The notes under the pieces were generated by a model. That model was not told the origin of the DNA. It worked only from the letters and a program-made list of their open reading frames with translations, and searched no databases. This document shows positions 22,889-30,995 of a DNA stretch of 32,989 nucleotides, one piece after another (position 1 is the stretch's first letter; every line of letters begins with the position of its first letter). The DNA lies in NCBI GenBank assembly GCA_947166335.1, contig CAMVDS010000008.1, positions 1 through 32,989 of the forward strand, in the 5' to 3' direction. Origin of the DNA: an uncultured Mollicutes bacterium. Its GTDB lineage: Bacteria > Bacillota_I > Bacilli_A > Acholeplasmatales > JAEDCM01. The position numbers and the translations under genes were made by a program.

Positions 22889-24469
22889 ATGAAAAAAAGA
22901 TACTTACTTGCATTTTTGCCTTTATGTTTATGCATAGCTGGTTGTAGAAAAAATAAAGATAGTAATATTACTAAAGACAATATAACAGAAAAGACAAATT
23001 ATGATGAATTGTTAAAAAACTATTATTACAAGCTTGATGGTAATGATGTTATAATTCTTGGAGTAAAAGATAATAATGCAACTGAATTAGTTATTCCAGA
23101 AGGAGTTACAAAAATAGTAGATTATGATGATGATGAATATCATGCGTTTAGGTATTTAGAAAATTTAGAAAAAATAACATTGCCAAAATCTCTAAAAGAA
23201 ATAGGAGAATATTCTTTTAGTGGATGTGATAAGCTAGTTGAAATATATAATTTATCAAATATTAATCTAACTTTAAATGATGAAGATGATGAAACTTGTA
23301 TTACCGAACACGCTTATGCAATACATACAAGCATAGACGAACCATCAAGTATTGTCAAAATTAATGGTTTTTCATTTGTTCATACTAATACTGCGAGTGT
23401 ATTATTTAATTATACAGGAAACGAACAAAATATAATAACTCCTAGTAGTTATGTTCATAACGGAGAAACTATTACAAATTATGATATTGCAAAAGAAACA
23501 TTTATAGATAACGAAATGGTAACACTTGTTTTATCAGATGCCGTAAATGTTATAGAAAGTTATGCTTTTGGAGGATGTTATAATTTATCAAGTGTAACAA
23601 TTGGAAAAAATGTAACTGAAATAAAAAGTCATGCATTTGGTAGTGATAATAAATTGGATGATGTTTATACTGTTGGAAGATATAATGAATGTAATAGACT
23701 TGTTGAAGTAATAAATAAATCAAGCCTAGAAATAAATAAAGGATATAAAACAAATGGACGTATTGCTAAAAATGCTCTTGTTGTAAAAGATGAAAATAGT
23801 ACTTCATCAATTGTAATAAAAGATGATTTTGTATTCTTAAAGACAGATGATAATGCTTATTTAACATGCTACTTAGGTAATGAAGAAACTGTTATAACAC
23901 CTGATTCATTTGTTTTTGGAAGTGATACAATAAATTCATATATTATAAACGATTATGCATTAGCTTATAAAGATAACATAAAGAAAGTAACTATTTCAAA
24001 TTCAGCAACATCTATTGAACAAGGTATAATTTTTAATGATCAATTTCATAGGAGAAATGATACAGTAGAAGAAATAATAATAGGTAATAATGTAACATTT
24101 ATTCAAGCAAATGCTTTTGCTGAATCATATGAGTTAAAAAAATTAACTCTTGGCACTAAAGTCAAAGATATAAAAATAGGTTCCTTTTCTTATTGTTCTG
24201 AGCTTACTGATGTAGTTATTTTATCTGAAGATACATTAAAGTTAGATGAAAAATCATTTTATAAGCCAGACAACTCAGATTATAAACCAATAGAAAGAGT
24301 GTTCTTTAAAGGTACTAAAGATACTTGGGATAATTGGCCAAGTGATGAAAAAGGAACTAAAAATAGTCAATTGTTTAATGCAACAATCTATTTTTATAGC
24401 GCAGAAAAGCCAACAATAGATGGAAATTACTGGACTATAGTAAATGATGAAATAATAATATGGGACTAG
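22889..24469 (+). CDS. Lipoprotein with BspA-like leucine-rich repeats
   Basis: A 526-residue exported lipoprotein. The signal peptide ends in a lipobox I16-A-G-C19, so Cys19 should be lipidated and hold the protein on the outer face of the membrane. The mature part carries LRR_5 (BspA-type) repeats, clearest in ITLPKSLKEIGEYSFSGCDKL, VTIGKNVTEIKSHAFG and LTLGTKVKDIKIGSFSYCSEL, interspersed with two longer beta segments (around NGFSFVHTNTASVLFNYTGN and DDFVFLKTDDNAYLTCYLGN) that look alike and suggest an internal duplication. BspA-like LRR proteins take part in adhesion or protein binding. AAAAGGAGG precedes the ATG. The stop is 3 bases before the next gene. Confidence 0.88.
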   Translation: MKKRYLLAFLPLCLCIAGCRKNKDSNITKDNITEKTNYDELLKNYYYKLDGNDVIILGVKDNNATELVIPEGVTKIVDYDDDEYHAFRYLENLEKITLPKSLKEIGEYSFSGCDKLVEIYNLSNINLTLNDEDDETCITEHAYAIHTSIDEPSSIVKINGFSFVHTNTASVLFNYTGNEQNIITPSSYVHNGETITNYDIAKETFIDNEMVTLVLSDAVNVIESYAFGGCYNLSSVTIGKNVTEIKSHAFGSDNKLDDVYTVGRYNECNRLVEVINKSSLEINKGYKTNGRIAKNALVVKDENSTSSIVIKDDFVFLKTDDNAYLTCYLGNEETVITPDSFVFGSDTINSYIINDYALAYKDNIKKVTISNSATSIEQGIIFNDQFHRRNDTVEEIIIGNNVTFIQANAFAESYELKKLTLGTKVKDIKIGSFSYCSELTDVVILSEDTLKLDEKSFYKPDNSDYKPIERVFFKGTKDTWDNWPSDEKGTKNSQLFNATIYFYSAEKPTIDGNYWTIVNDEIIIWD

Positions 24470-24472
24470 ATT

Positions 24473-25288
24473 ATGAAATATAAAAAAATAACATTTATAG
24501 ATCTAAATCTAATAAAACCCTTTTTGAAAGAAAAGAATTACTATATTTCAGATTTAACAATTGGTGGTATATTCATGTGGAAAGATTTCTATAATTACAC
24601 ATATTATATGGAAGATGATTTTGTGATTATAAAATCTAATGATGGGTATTTATTTCCTTTAGGAGATTTTAATAAAGCAATTAATAAAATAAAAGATGAA
24701 AAGATTACATTAATTCCAGAACAATATCTATCTTTATTTAATGATAAAAATGTAGAAGAAATAGATTTTAGGAAAGATTATGTATATGATGCTTCTGATT
24801 TAGCATATTTAGAAACCAAAAAATATGATAAGAAAAAAGGACATATTAAAAAATTTATAAGCTTATATCCAACATATAAGGTAGAAATAATAAATAAAAA
24901 GAACATTAAAAACATTATAGATGAATATAATAATTTAGCAAGGCCTGTAGAGAAAATGGCTATATATGAGGCTAATATGGCTTTAGAGATACTTAAAAAC
25001 TATGATAAGTTTGATTTCATTGGAATGATACTTAAAGTAGATGATAAAGTAGTAGCTTTTACAGTTGGAGAAATAAGTTTTGATATATTACATGTACATA
25101 TTGAAAAAGCAAATATAGAATATAAAGGCGTATATCAAATGATTAATAACTTATTTTCTAAATATGCACTTGAAACATATAATATTAAATATATTAATAG
25201 ACAAGATGATGCAGGATTTGAAGGCTTAAAGAAAGCAAAGAAGTCTTATTATCCAATAATTTATTATAAAAAATATTACATGAAATAA
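24473..25288 (+). CDS. DUF2156-like GNAT-fold acyltransferase
   Basis: A 271-residue cytoplasmic protein. The N-terminal part, with FLKEKNYYISDLTIGGIFMWKDF and DDFVIIKSNDGYLFPLGD, matches DUF2156 proteins, which share the GNAT-like fold of the phosphatidylglycerol lysyltransferase and Fem transferase families. The C-terminal part (VVAFTVGEISFDILHVHIEKAN and INRQDDAGFEGLKKAKKSYYP) is the conserved second half. It could transfer an aminoacyl or acyl group to a lipid or small molecule; the substrate is unknown. It begins 3 bases after the LRR lipoprotein stop with no strong ribosome site, so translation is likely coupled to it. A terminator follows. Confidence 0.78.
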   Translation: MKYKKITFIDLNLIKPFLKEKNYYISDLTIGGIFMWKDFYNYTYYMEDDFVIIKSNDGYLFPLGDFNKAINKIKDEKITLIPEQYLSLFNDKNVEEIDFRKDYVYDASDLAYLETKKYDKKKGHIKKFISLYPTYKVEIINKKNIKNIIDEYNNLARPVEKMAIYEANMALEILKNYDKFDFIGMILKVDDKVVAFTVGEISFDILHVHIEKANIEYKGVYQMINNLFSKYALETYNIKYINRQDDAGFEGLKKAKKSYYPIIYYKKYYMK

Positions 25289-25317
25289 AATGCGAGAATT
25301 ATTCTTGCATTTTTTTT
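25287..25317 (+). terminator. Terminator of the lipoprotein/DUF2156 operon
   Basis: Stem AAAATGCGAGAA (25287-25298) with TTCTTGCATTTT, one G-T pair, loop TTA, running into eight T. Confidence 0.85.
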
Positions 25318-25347
25318 ATTTTTATCTATTGTATTTCCGTAAAAAGG

Positions 25348-25356
25348 TGTTATAAT
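25348..25356 (+). promoter_or_regulatory. Extended -10 promoter of the zinc-efflux operon
   Basis: TGTTATAAT at 25348-25356. The predicted start near 25363 places the operator (25369-25384) at about +6 to +22. Confidence 0.6.
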
Positions 25357-25368
25357 ATAGTTGAATAG

Positions 25369-25384
25369 TTGAATAAACGTTCAA
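25369..25384. promoter_or_regulatory. ArsR/SmtB-type operator candidate
   Basis: TTGAA and TTCAA separated by six bases contain the core TGAA-N6-TTCA seen in CzrA/SmtB-family operators. It lies between the -10 box and the ribosome site of the regulator gene. A direct repeat GTTGAATA just upstream may add a half-site. Confidence 0.7.
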
Positions 25385-25401
25385 GTGTAAGGAGTGATAA
25401 C

Positions 25402-25713
25402 ATGTCTATAGAAGACATAAAAAAAGAATTACCAAATGAAGATTCCTTATATGATTTAGCTGAATTATTCAAAGTATTTGGAGATTCAACACGTATAAGA
25501 ATTTTATCTTGTTTAAAAGTATCTGAATTATGTGTTAATGATATCGCAGAAGCACTTAATATGACTTTATCAGCTGTAAGTCATCAATTAAGAATTCTTA
25601 AGAATGCTTATCTAATTAAATCAAGAAAGCAAGGCAAAGAAGTTTATTATAGCTTAGATGATGATCATGTAGAAAAAATAATTGATTGCGGTTTAGACCA
25701 TATTAACGAATAG
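25402..25713 (+). CDS. ArsR/SmtB-family zinc-sensing repressor
   Basis: A 103-residue winged-helix repressor. The recognition region is LNMTLSAVSHQLRILKNA (about 52-69) and the wing contains SRKQGKEVYYSL. The C-terminal helix carries the alpha-5 metal site D87-x-H89-x10-H100-x2-E103, exactly the spacing of SmtB and CzrA sensors for Zn(II)/Co(II); the glutamate is the last residue of the protein. The CadC-type alpha-3 motif is degenerate (ELCVND, only C44), which argues against a Cd/Pb thiolate site. The ATG at 25402 is chosen because AAGGAG precedes it; upstream starts would run through the operator. The two genes downstream are a metal carrier and efflux ATPase, which fits a zinc-efflux operon. 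Confidence 0.9.
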   Translation: MSIEDIKKELPNEDSLYDLAELFKVFGDSTRIRILSCLKVSELCVNDIAEALNMTLSAVSHQLRILKNAYLIKSRKQGKEVYYSLDDDHVEKIIDCGLDHINE

Positions 25714-25724
25714 GAGGATTAATT

Positions 25725-25943
25725 ATGCAAAAGAGTTTTAGATTAATTGATTTAGATTGTGCAAATTGTGCTGCAAAAATGGAAAGAGGAATTAATAAGA
25801 TTAAAGGAGTTAATAGTTGTTCAATAAACTTCATGATGCAAAAGATGATTATTGATATTAATGATGATATTTTTGAATCAGTAATGGATGAAGTTGAAAA
25901 AACAATCAATAAAATAGAACCAGACTGCAAGGTTAAAAGATAA
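25725..25943 (+). CDS. Free-standing heavy-metal-associated (HMA) domain protein
   Basis: 72 residues with the ferredoxin-like HMA fold. The metal-binding C12-x-x-C15 lies in DLDCANCAAKME and is followed by the GVNSCSINFMMQKMII strand pattern. In many Zn/Cd ATPases this domain is fused to the N-terminus of the pump. Here it is a separate gene, and the following ATPase lacks it. AGGAGG precedes the ATG, and its stop overlaps the ATPase start by one base (TAATG), so stoichiometry with the pump is probably set by coupling. It is likely a domain-sized metal chaperone for the pump. Confidence 0.9.
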   Translation: MQKSFRLIDLDCANCAAKMERGINKIKGVNSCSINFMMQKMIIDINDDIFESVMDEVEKTINKIEPDCKVKR

Positions 25944-27790
25944 TGAAAAAAAGATTAATAAGAATTATTATATCTTTAATCTTATTTTTTAGTCTTTTTA
26001 CTGTAGATAAAATAGTAAATTTAGAATCTGTAGTTGATATGGATTTCCCAATTCTACCATTTTGTCTATATCTAGTAGTATATTTAATAATTGGTTATGA
26101 TATTATTTTTAAAGCCATAAGAAATATATGTCATGGTCAAATATTTGATGAAAATTTCTTAATGTGTGTAGCAACAATAGGTGCTTATGCAATATTTGCT
26201 TTTAGCGAAGCTGTTGCTGTATTATTGTTCTATCAAATAGGAGAATATTTCCAAGATTATGCAGTTAATAGAAGTAGAAAGTCTATATCTAGTTTAATGG
26301 ATATTAGACCTGATTATGCCAATTTACTTGTTGATGGAGAATTTAAGGTAGTAGATCCAGAAGAAGTTAAAGTTGGAGACATTATTCTAGTTAAACCTGG
26401 TGAAAGAATACCTTTAGATGGAATAATTATTAAAGGTGAAACATCACTTGATACTAAGAGTTTAACAGGTGAATCACTACCTAAAGATGCTTTTACTAAT
26501 GATTTAGTTATTAGTGGATGTGTCAATATTACTAGCCAAATAGAAGTTAAAGTTGAAAAAGAATTTTATGATTCAACAGCATCTAAAATACTTGATTTAG
26601 TAGAAAATGCAACAAGTCAAAAAGCAAAATATGAGAACTTCATAACTAAGTTTGCAAAGTTCTATACACCAATAGTTTGTTTCTTAGCTTTACTATTATT
26701 CTTAATACCAGGAATAATAACAAAAGACTATCAAGAATGGCTTTATAGAGCCTTAAACTTCTTAGTAGTATCTTGTCCATGTGCACTTGTTATATCTATT
26801 CCTTTATCATTTTTCAGTGGAATTGGAGCAGCAAGTAAATATGGTATTTTAATTAAAGGTTCTAATTACTTAGAACAATTTAATAAAGTAAATACATTTG
26901 TTTTTGATAAGACAGGTACTCTAACTAAAGGAAATTTTAAAGTATCTAAAATATATCCATTAGAATTAAAAGATGAAATAATTAAATATGCAGCTATTGC
27001 TGAATATAATAGTAGTCATCCTATCGCTAGAAGTATAGTTGAATACTATAATAGTGATATTGATAATTCATATGAATTAACTAACGTAAGCGGTAAAGGT
27101 GTAATCGCTAAAAAGAATGATGAAATAATATTATGTGGAAATAAGAAATTATTAGAAGAAAATAATATTAAATTTGATATAGTTGATGAAGCAGGAACAA
27201 TCGTTTATGTTTGTAAAGATAATAAATATTTAGGTTATATTTTAATCACAGATGAGATAAAAGAAGAATCAAGTTATGTTATTAAATCACTTAATAACTT
27301 TAGTAAAACTATAATGCTTACTGGAGATAATGATAAGCAAGCATTACATGTTAAAGAAATGCTTAATTTAAGCGATTATAAGGCTTCACTACTTCCACAA
27401 AATAAAGTAGAAGAATTAAATAATATTATGAATAATAATACAGGTTTAACTTGCTTTATAGGTGATGGTATAAATGATGCGCCAGTATTAGCTACAGCAA
27501 ATATTGGTATAGCTATGGGTGCTTTAGGAAGCGATGCAGCAATAGAAGCTAGCGATATAGTTTTAATGAAAGATGATCTAAAAGGATTAATCACATTAAA
27601 GAAAATAGCTAAAAAGACTATGAGAGTAGTTATAGAAAATATTATATTTGCTCTTGGTGTAAAAATAGCTGTTCTAATTCTTTCAGCTTTAGGTATTACT
27701 AATATGTGGATTGCCGTATTCGCAGATGTAGGCGTTGCTATTCTAGCAATTCTTAATGCTATGAGAGTAGGAATGAAAAAATATGAATAA
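25943..27790 (+). CDS. P1B-type Zn/Cd-exporting ATPase (ZntA/CadA-like)
   Basis: A 615-residue heavy-metal pump. The transmembrane metal site is SCPCALVIS (about residues 276-284), the phosphorylated aspartate is in DKTGTLT (about 322), the P1B HP motif is SSHPIARS (about 357), and the hinge GDGINDAP is near 507. The actuator loop contains LTGES. The last membrane helices hold VKIAVLIL and ADVGVAIL, the Lys and Asp typical of the Zn/Cd/Pb (P1B-2) subgroup. There is no N-terminal HMA domain; that is encoded by the preceding gene. The regulator upstream has a zinc-type site, so Zn(II) is the most likely physiological substrate. Confidence 0.93.
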   Translation: MKKRLIRIIISLILFFSLFTVDKIVNLESVVDMDFPILPFCLYLVVYLIIGYDIIFKAIRNICHGQIFDENFLMCVATIGAYAIFAFSEAVAVLLFYQIGEYFQDYAVNRSRKSISSLMDIRPDYANLLVDGEFKVVDPEEVKVGDIILVKPGERIPLDGIIIKGETSLDTKSLTGESLPKDAFTNDLVISGCVNITSQIEVKVEKEFYDSTASKILDLVENATSQKAKYENFITKFAKFYTPIVCFLALLLFLIPGIITKDYQEWLYRALNFLVVSCPCALVISIPLSFFSGIGAASKYGILIKGSNYLEQFNKVNTFVFDKTGTLTKGNFKVSKIYPLELKDEIIKYAAIAEYNSSHPIARSIVEYYNSDIDNSYELTNVSGKGVIAKKNDEIILCGNKKLLEENNIKFDIVDEAGTIVYVCKDNKYLGYILITDEIKEESSYVIKSLNNFSKTIMLTGDNDKQALHVKEMLNLSDYKASLLPQNKVEELNNIMNNNTGLTCFIGDGINDAPVLATANIGIAMGALGSDAAIEASDIVLMKDDLKGLITLKKIAKKTMRVVIENIIFALGVKIAVLILSALGITNMWIAVFADVGVAILAILNAMRVGMKKYE

Positions 27791-27863
27791 ATATTTAGAG
27801 AAAACTGAATTATTAGATTATGATAATGAAAATATACAAAAACTAATATATGAGAGATCATAG
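27783..27863 (+). pseudogene. Remnant of a transglutaminase-like gene (N-terminal 26 codons)
   Basis: A 26-codon ORF, MNKYLEKTELLDYDN then ENIQKLIYERS, overlapping the ATPase stop by 8 bases. This sequence resembles the start of transglutaminase-like proteins of gut Firmicutes, which I recall as beginning with a YLEETELLDF-type phrase followed by a helix ending in ERGW. After IYERS a TAG ends the frame and no continuation is found in any frame before the terminator at 27899. It is either a truncated remnant or a coincidental short peptide. The family link is from memory and unverified. Confidence 0.45.
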
Positions 27864-27898
27864 AAGACACAAAAATGAATAAAAATGTAAAAAGAATA

Positions 27899-27926
27899 AG
27901 AGGTCACTAGTTATAGTGACTTTTTT
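27899..27926 (+). terminator. Terminator of the zinc-efflux operon
   Basis: 7-bp perfect stem GTCACTA (27903-27909) with TAGTGAC (27914-27920), loop GTTA, then six T. Confidence 0.88.
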
Positions 27927-28022
27927 ATTATACAAAAAAAGAAAAAATTGATTATTTTATTAATTAAATATATAATAAAATTAGATATTATGTGCATATT
28001 ACGTATAAAGGGGGTAAATAAT

Positions 28023-28889
28023 ATGTTTTATGAATTTTTAAATGAAAAAAACACACCTTATTTTGTTTTTGTGTTTGGTCTTATAATAATAGTTTTAATT
28101 ATTGCATTATTTGTTAAACAATACTTTTTCGAACATAGAATCACAACAAAAACTATTAAAATAGTAACAAGAATTGAAACTGATGCTGTTACTGGTGATG
28201 AATGTGTTAAGATGACTATCGCAAATATGGGATTCCATAGTATTGAAATCAAAGGTTTTGGTTTAAAACACAAAAATAAAGACTATGATTATTTAAGGAC
28301 ATATAAGGATGAAAGAAACATTCCAGTTTATCAAAAAATAGTTGTATCTCCAAGAGATTCACTTGAAACTATAATTGATTTAAATGATTTAAAAGCTAAA
28401 TTAAATACTAAAAACGTTGGAAAATTTAAAGCATATGTTATTGATGTATATGGAAACTACACACTAGTTAATGCTAAAGATGTTAAAAAATATATTGAAT
28501 TATATTTTGAAAGACTTGAATATATTGAAAAAGTTAGAAAGATGCCAAAAGAAAAACAAGAAAAATGTCTTGCTAAAGAAAAGATGTATGAAGAAAGAAG
28601 AAAGAAAATACTTAATCGTACAATTGATGATACTTTTGAAAAAGCAGATATTGATGGTGAAGTAAAAGAAGCTGATGCAACTAATTATGCTGAAGAAGTT
28701 AAAATTGTTGAACAAGAACAACCAAAAAATGATGTAAATGAAGATAAAATTTATGAACCACAAGCTGAAGGAAAAGAAACTAAAGAAGATGAAGGCTTTG
28801 TATTTAATTTCGATGATTCATTTGCTAATTCAATTGGTAGTAGCTTTGAAGAAGATAATGAAGTTGAAGAAGTTGAAGAAGAAAAATAA
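28023..28889 (+). CDS. Single-pass membrane protein with acidic cytoplasmic tail, function unknown
   Basis: 288 residues. A hydrophobic segment at about 13-36 (ends KQYFFEHR) anchors the protein. Residues 42-160 look like a compact beta-rich domain (TKTIKIVTRIETDAVTGDECV, then NMGFHSIEIKGFGLKHKN and VSPRDSLETIIDLNDL). Residues about 165-205 are a basic helix (EKVRKMPKEKQEKC), and the last 70 or so residues are very acidic and probably disordered, ending EEVEEEK. No family is recognised. The frame is open from 27948, but AAGGGGGT ahead of the ATG at 28023 sets the start. It has its own terminator. The acidic tail suggests a docking role for a basic partner, which is a guess. Confidence 0.78.
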   Translation: MFYEFLNEKNTPYFVFVFGLIIIVLIIALFVKQYFFEHRITTKTIKIVTRIETDAVTGDECVKMTIANMGFHSIEIKGFGLKHKNKDYDYLRTYKDERNIPVYQKIVVSPRDSLETIIDLNDLKAKLNTKNVGKFKAYVIDVYGNYTLVNAKDVKKYIELYFERLEYIEKVRKMPKEKQEKCLAKEKMYEERRKKILNRTIDDTFEKADIDGEVKEADATNYAEEVKIVEQEQPKNDVNEDKIYEPQAEGKETKEDEGFVFNFDDSFANSIGSSFEEDNEVEEVEEEK

Positions 28890-28912
28890 AAAGTTGGGAA
28901 ACCAACTTTTTT
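28887..28912 (+). terminator. Terminator with GNRA loop
   Basis: 9-bp perfect stem AAAAGTTGG (28889-28897) with CCAACTTTT (28902-28910), tetraloop GAAA, then T tract. It starts at the stop codon of the acidic-tail protein gene. Confidence 0.9.
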
Positions 28913-28927
28913 CTTGTTATTAGAATA

Positions 28928-28949
28928 TTTAAGAAATATTTAAAGATTT
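28928..28949 (+). promoter_or_regulatory. Direct repeats upstream of the response regulator gene
   Basis: TTTAAGAAATA (28928-28938) is followed directly by TTTAAAGATTT (28939-28949), an 11-base direct repeat just upstream of a probable -10 (TATTAT, 28961-28966). The same motif recurs ahead of the ABC transporter at 30917. One-turn-spaced direct repeats are the usual binding pattern of OmpR-family regulators. Confidence 0.6.
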
Positions 28950-28993
28950 CTTAATTAAAATATTATAAAATATAATTGTTAGGGTGTGATATT

Positions 28994-29674
28994 ATGAAAT
29001 ACGATTGTTTAATAGTAGATGATGAAGAAATGCTAGCTAATTCTACAAAAGAATATTTTAATCTTTTTGGAGTAGTTACAGAAGCAGTTTATTCTTATAA
29101 TGAATGTCTTAATTTTTTACATGATAATGAAGCGGAATTAATACTTTTAGATATTAATTTAAAAGATGGTTTAGGTTTCAATTTATGTAAAGAAATTAGA
29201 GAAAAAACAAATATTCCAATCCTATTCGTTTCTGCTAGAAATACTGATGACGATAAGATTATCGCATTAAATATTGGTGGAGATGATTATATTGAAAAAC
29301 CTTATTCTTTAGGCGTTATCCTTGCAAAAGTAAAGGCTGTTTTAAAACGTTTTAAGAAGGATGAAATTAAAGATTATAATGATGGACATTTAAGAATAGA
29401 TAATATCAATAAGTGTGTATATGTAGATAACACCCTAGTAAAGTTAACAAGCTTAGAATTCAAATTACTTACTTATTTAGTAGCTAATTCTAAGAGATTA
29501 ATTACTAAAGAAGAATTATTTAAAAATGTATGGAACGATGGATGGACAAGTGATGGGACACTTAATGTTCATATTAGAAAGATAAGAGAAGCTATAGAAA
29601 TAGATCCTAACAATCCAAAATATATTATTACTGTTTGGAAAGAAGGCTATAAGTTTGAAGGTGAATCAATTTGA
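28994..29674 (+). CDS. OmpR-family response regulator
   Basis: A 226-residue two-domain regulator. The receiver domain (about 1-115) has the acidic pocket VDDEE near the start, phosphorylated D53 in LLDINLKDG, VSARN and K102 in EKPYS. The C-terminal winged helix (about 130-225) includes TSLEFKLLTYLVANSKRLI and GTLNVHIRKIREAI (recognition helix) followed by the YIITVWKEGYKF wing. The ATG at 28994 follows AGGGTGTGAT; the frame is open a few codons upstream. It overlaps the kinase gene by 4 bases (TTGA). It is placed with a kinase and an MacB/BceAB-like transporter, so it probably controls that transporter in response to a cell-envelope signal. Its motif pair at 28928 suggests autoregulation. 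Confidence 0.93.
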   Translation: MKYDCLIVDDEEMLANSTKEYFNLFGVVTEAVYSYNECLNFLHDNEAELILLDINLKDGLGFNLCKEIREKTNIPILFVSARNTDDDKIIALNIGGDDYIEKPYSLGVILAKVKAVLKRFKKDEIKDYNDGHLRIDNINKCVYVDNTLVKLTSLEFKLLTYLVANSKRLITKEELFKNVWNDGWTSDGTLNVHIRKIREAIEIDPNNPKYIITVWKEGYKFEGESI

Positions 29675-30921
29675 AAAAAGGACTAATAGTTGGGGTTCTA
29701 ATTCTTTTATTTGGTTTAGAAATAGCTATATGCATTCTAGCAATTAATAGAGTAGGAGCCGTTAAACAAGATACAATTAAAATAAATGAGATTGTTAAAA
29801 CAATTGAAAAAAATTATAACGATGAATCAAAATATATAACTGATTTAGAATACACCATAATAGATAATAGCGGTACTATTACCTTTAAAACTTCTAAAGC
29901 CAAATCAGAATCTATTAATGATGCTGTACAAAATAATGATATTATTTTAGATTTAATTGTTGATGGTAATTTAGTTGGAAAAGTTTTAATTGAAAACAAT
30001 ACAAACAAGCAATTAAATAAAACTAAAACTTATATTATTATTGTCATTATTACTATATCAATTATTCAAGTAGCTGTTCTTATTTATTATTTATATCATA
30101 TGAATAAGCGTATTGTTAAGCCTTTTAATGAGCTTGAAGATTTTGCTTCAAGAGTAGCTCAAGGTAATCTTGATATACCGATATATATGGATAGAAACCA
30201 TATATTTGGTAGTTTTACCGAATCATTTGATTTAATGCGTAGTGAACTAAAAAAAGCAAGAATTGCTGAAAAGAAAGCAAATGATCAGAAAAAAGAAATA
30301 GTTGCTAAACTATCTCATGATATTAAAACACCAGTTGCATCTATTAAATCAACATCTGAAATTGGTTATGAAATTGCTAAAGTAGAGAAAGAAAAAGAAT
30401 ACTTTAATTTAATTAATGTTAAAGCTGATCAAATAAAAGTATTAGTTGATAACTTATTTAATTCATCAATTAATGAAATAACAGAAATAGATGTTAATCC
30501 ATCTAATTATAATTCAGATATTTTATATACATTAATTAAGAACGCTGATTATTTAAATAAATTAAATGAATATAATATACCTAATTGTAATATATATATA
30601 GATAAGATGCGTATGCAACAAACTTTTGATAATATAATTAATAATTCATATAAATATGCTAATACAAAAATAGATATAAATATTTAATTAATAGAAGATT
30701 ATTTAAAAATAGAATTTAGGGATTATGGAAGTGGTGTAGATGAATTTGATCTACCATTACTTAAAGAAAAATATAAAAGAGGATCAAATGTTACTGATGA
30801 AGATGGTGCAGGTCTTGGCCTATATTTAGCTAATTATTTTATGGAAAATATGAACGGAAAGTTAGAATTAGCTAATGCAAATCCAGGTTTTATCGTAAAA
30901 ATATACATTCGTTTGATTTAA
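29671..30921 (+). pseudogene. Sensor histidine kinase interrupted by an in-frame stop
   Basis: A membrane histidine kinase reading frame of 416 sense codons if the stop is ignored. It starts at TTG (29671), overlapping the regulator stop and preceded by AAGGTGA. Membrane helices lie at about 3-26 and 119-142 with an extracellular segment of about 90 residues between, then a HAMP-like linker (KPFNELEDFASRVAQGNL), the phosphoacceptor H216 in LSHDIKTPVASIKS, and the ATPase N-box DNIINNSYKYA. Codon 339 is TAA (30685-30687). Without any frame change the rest of the ATPase follows: FRDYGSG (G1 box), then DGAGLGLYLANYF (G2 box) and a normal end at 30919-30921. The 338-residue product lacks the nucleotide-gripping half and should be inactive as a kinase. 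Sequencing error, a recent mutation or readthrough are alternatives. Confidence 0.88.
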
Positions 30922-30959
30922 GAAATATTTAAGAATTAATTAAAGTCATTTAAGAAATA
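30917..30959 (+). promoter_or_regulatory. Phased TTTAAGA repeats ahead of the ABC transporter
   Basis: TTTAAGAAATA at 30917-30927, TTTAAGAATTA at 30928-30938 and TTTAAGAAATA at 30949-30959, with a weaker copy (ATTAAAG, 30939) between. Spacing is 11 and then 21 bases, about one and two helical turns. A TATTAT -10 (30966-30971) follows. The first repeat overlaps the end of the kinase frame. These are probable binding sites for the response regulator at 28994. Confidence 0.65.
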
Positions 30960-30995
30960 AAAGTGTATTATGTAGTTGTAAGGAGTTGAAAAAGA

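Noticed and set aside
28471..28923. Lys-rich ORFs in other frames within the acidic-tail protein gene.
   Set aside because: They are frame shadows of A-rich codons, have no ribosome sites and overlap a well-supported gene.
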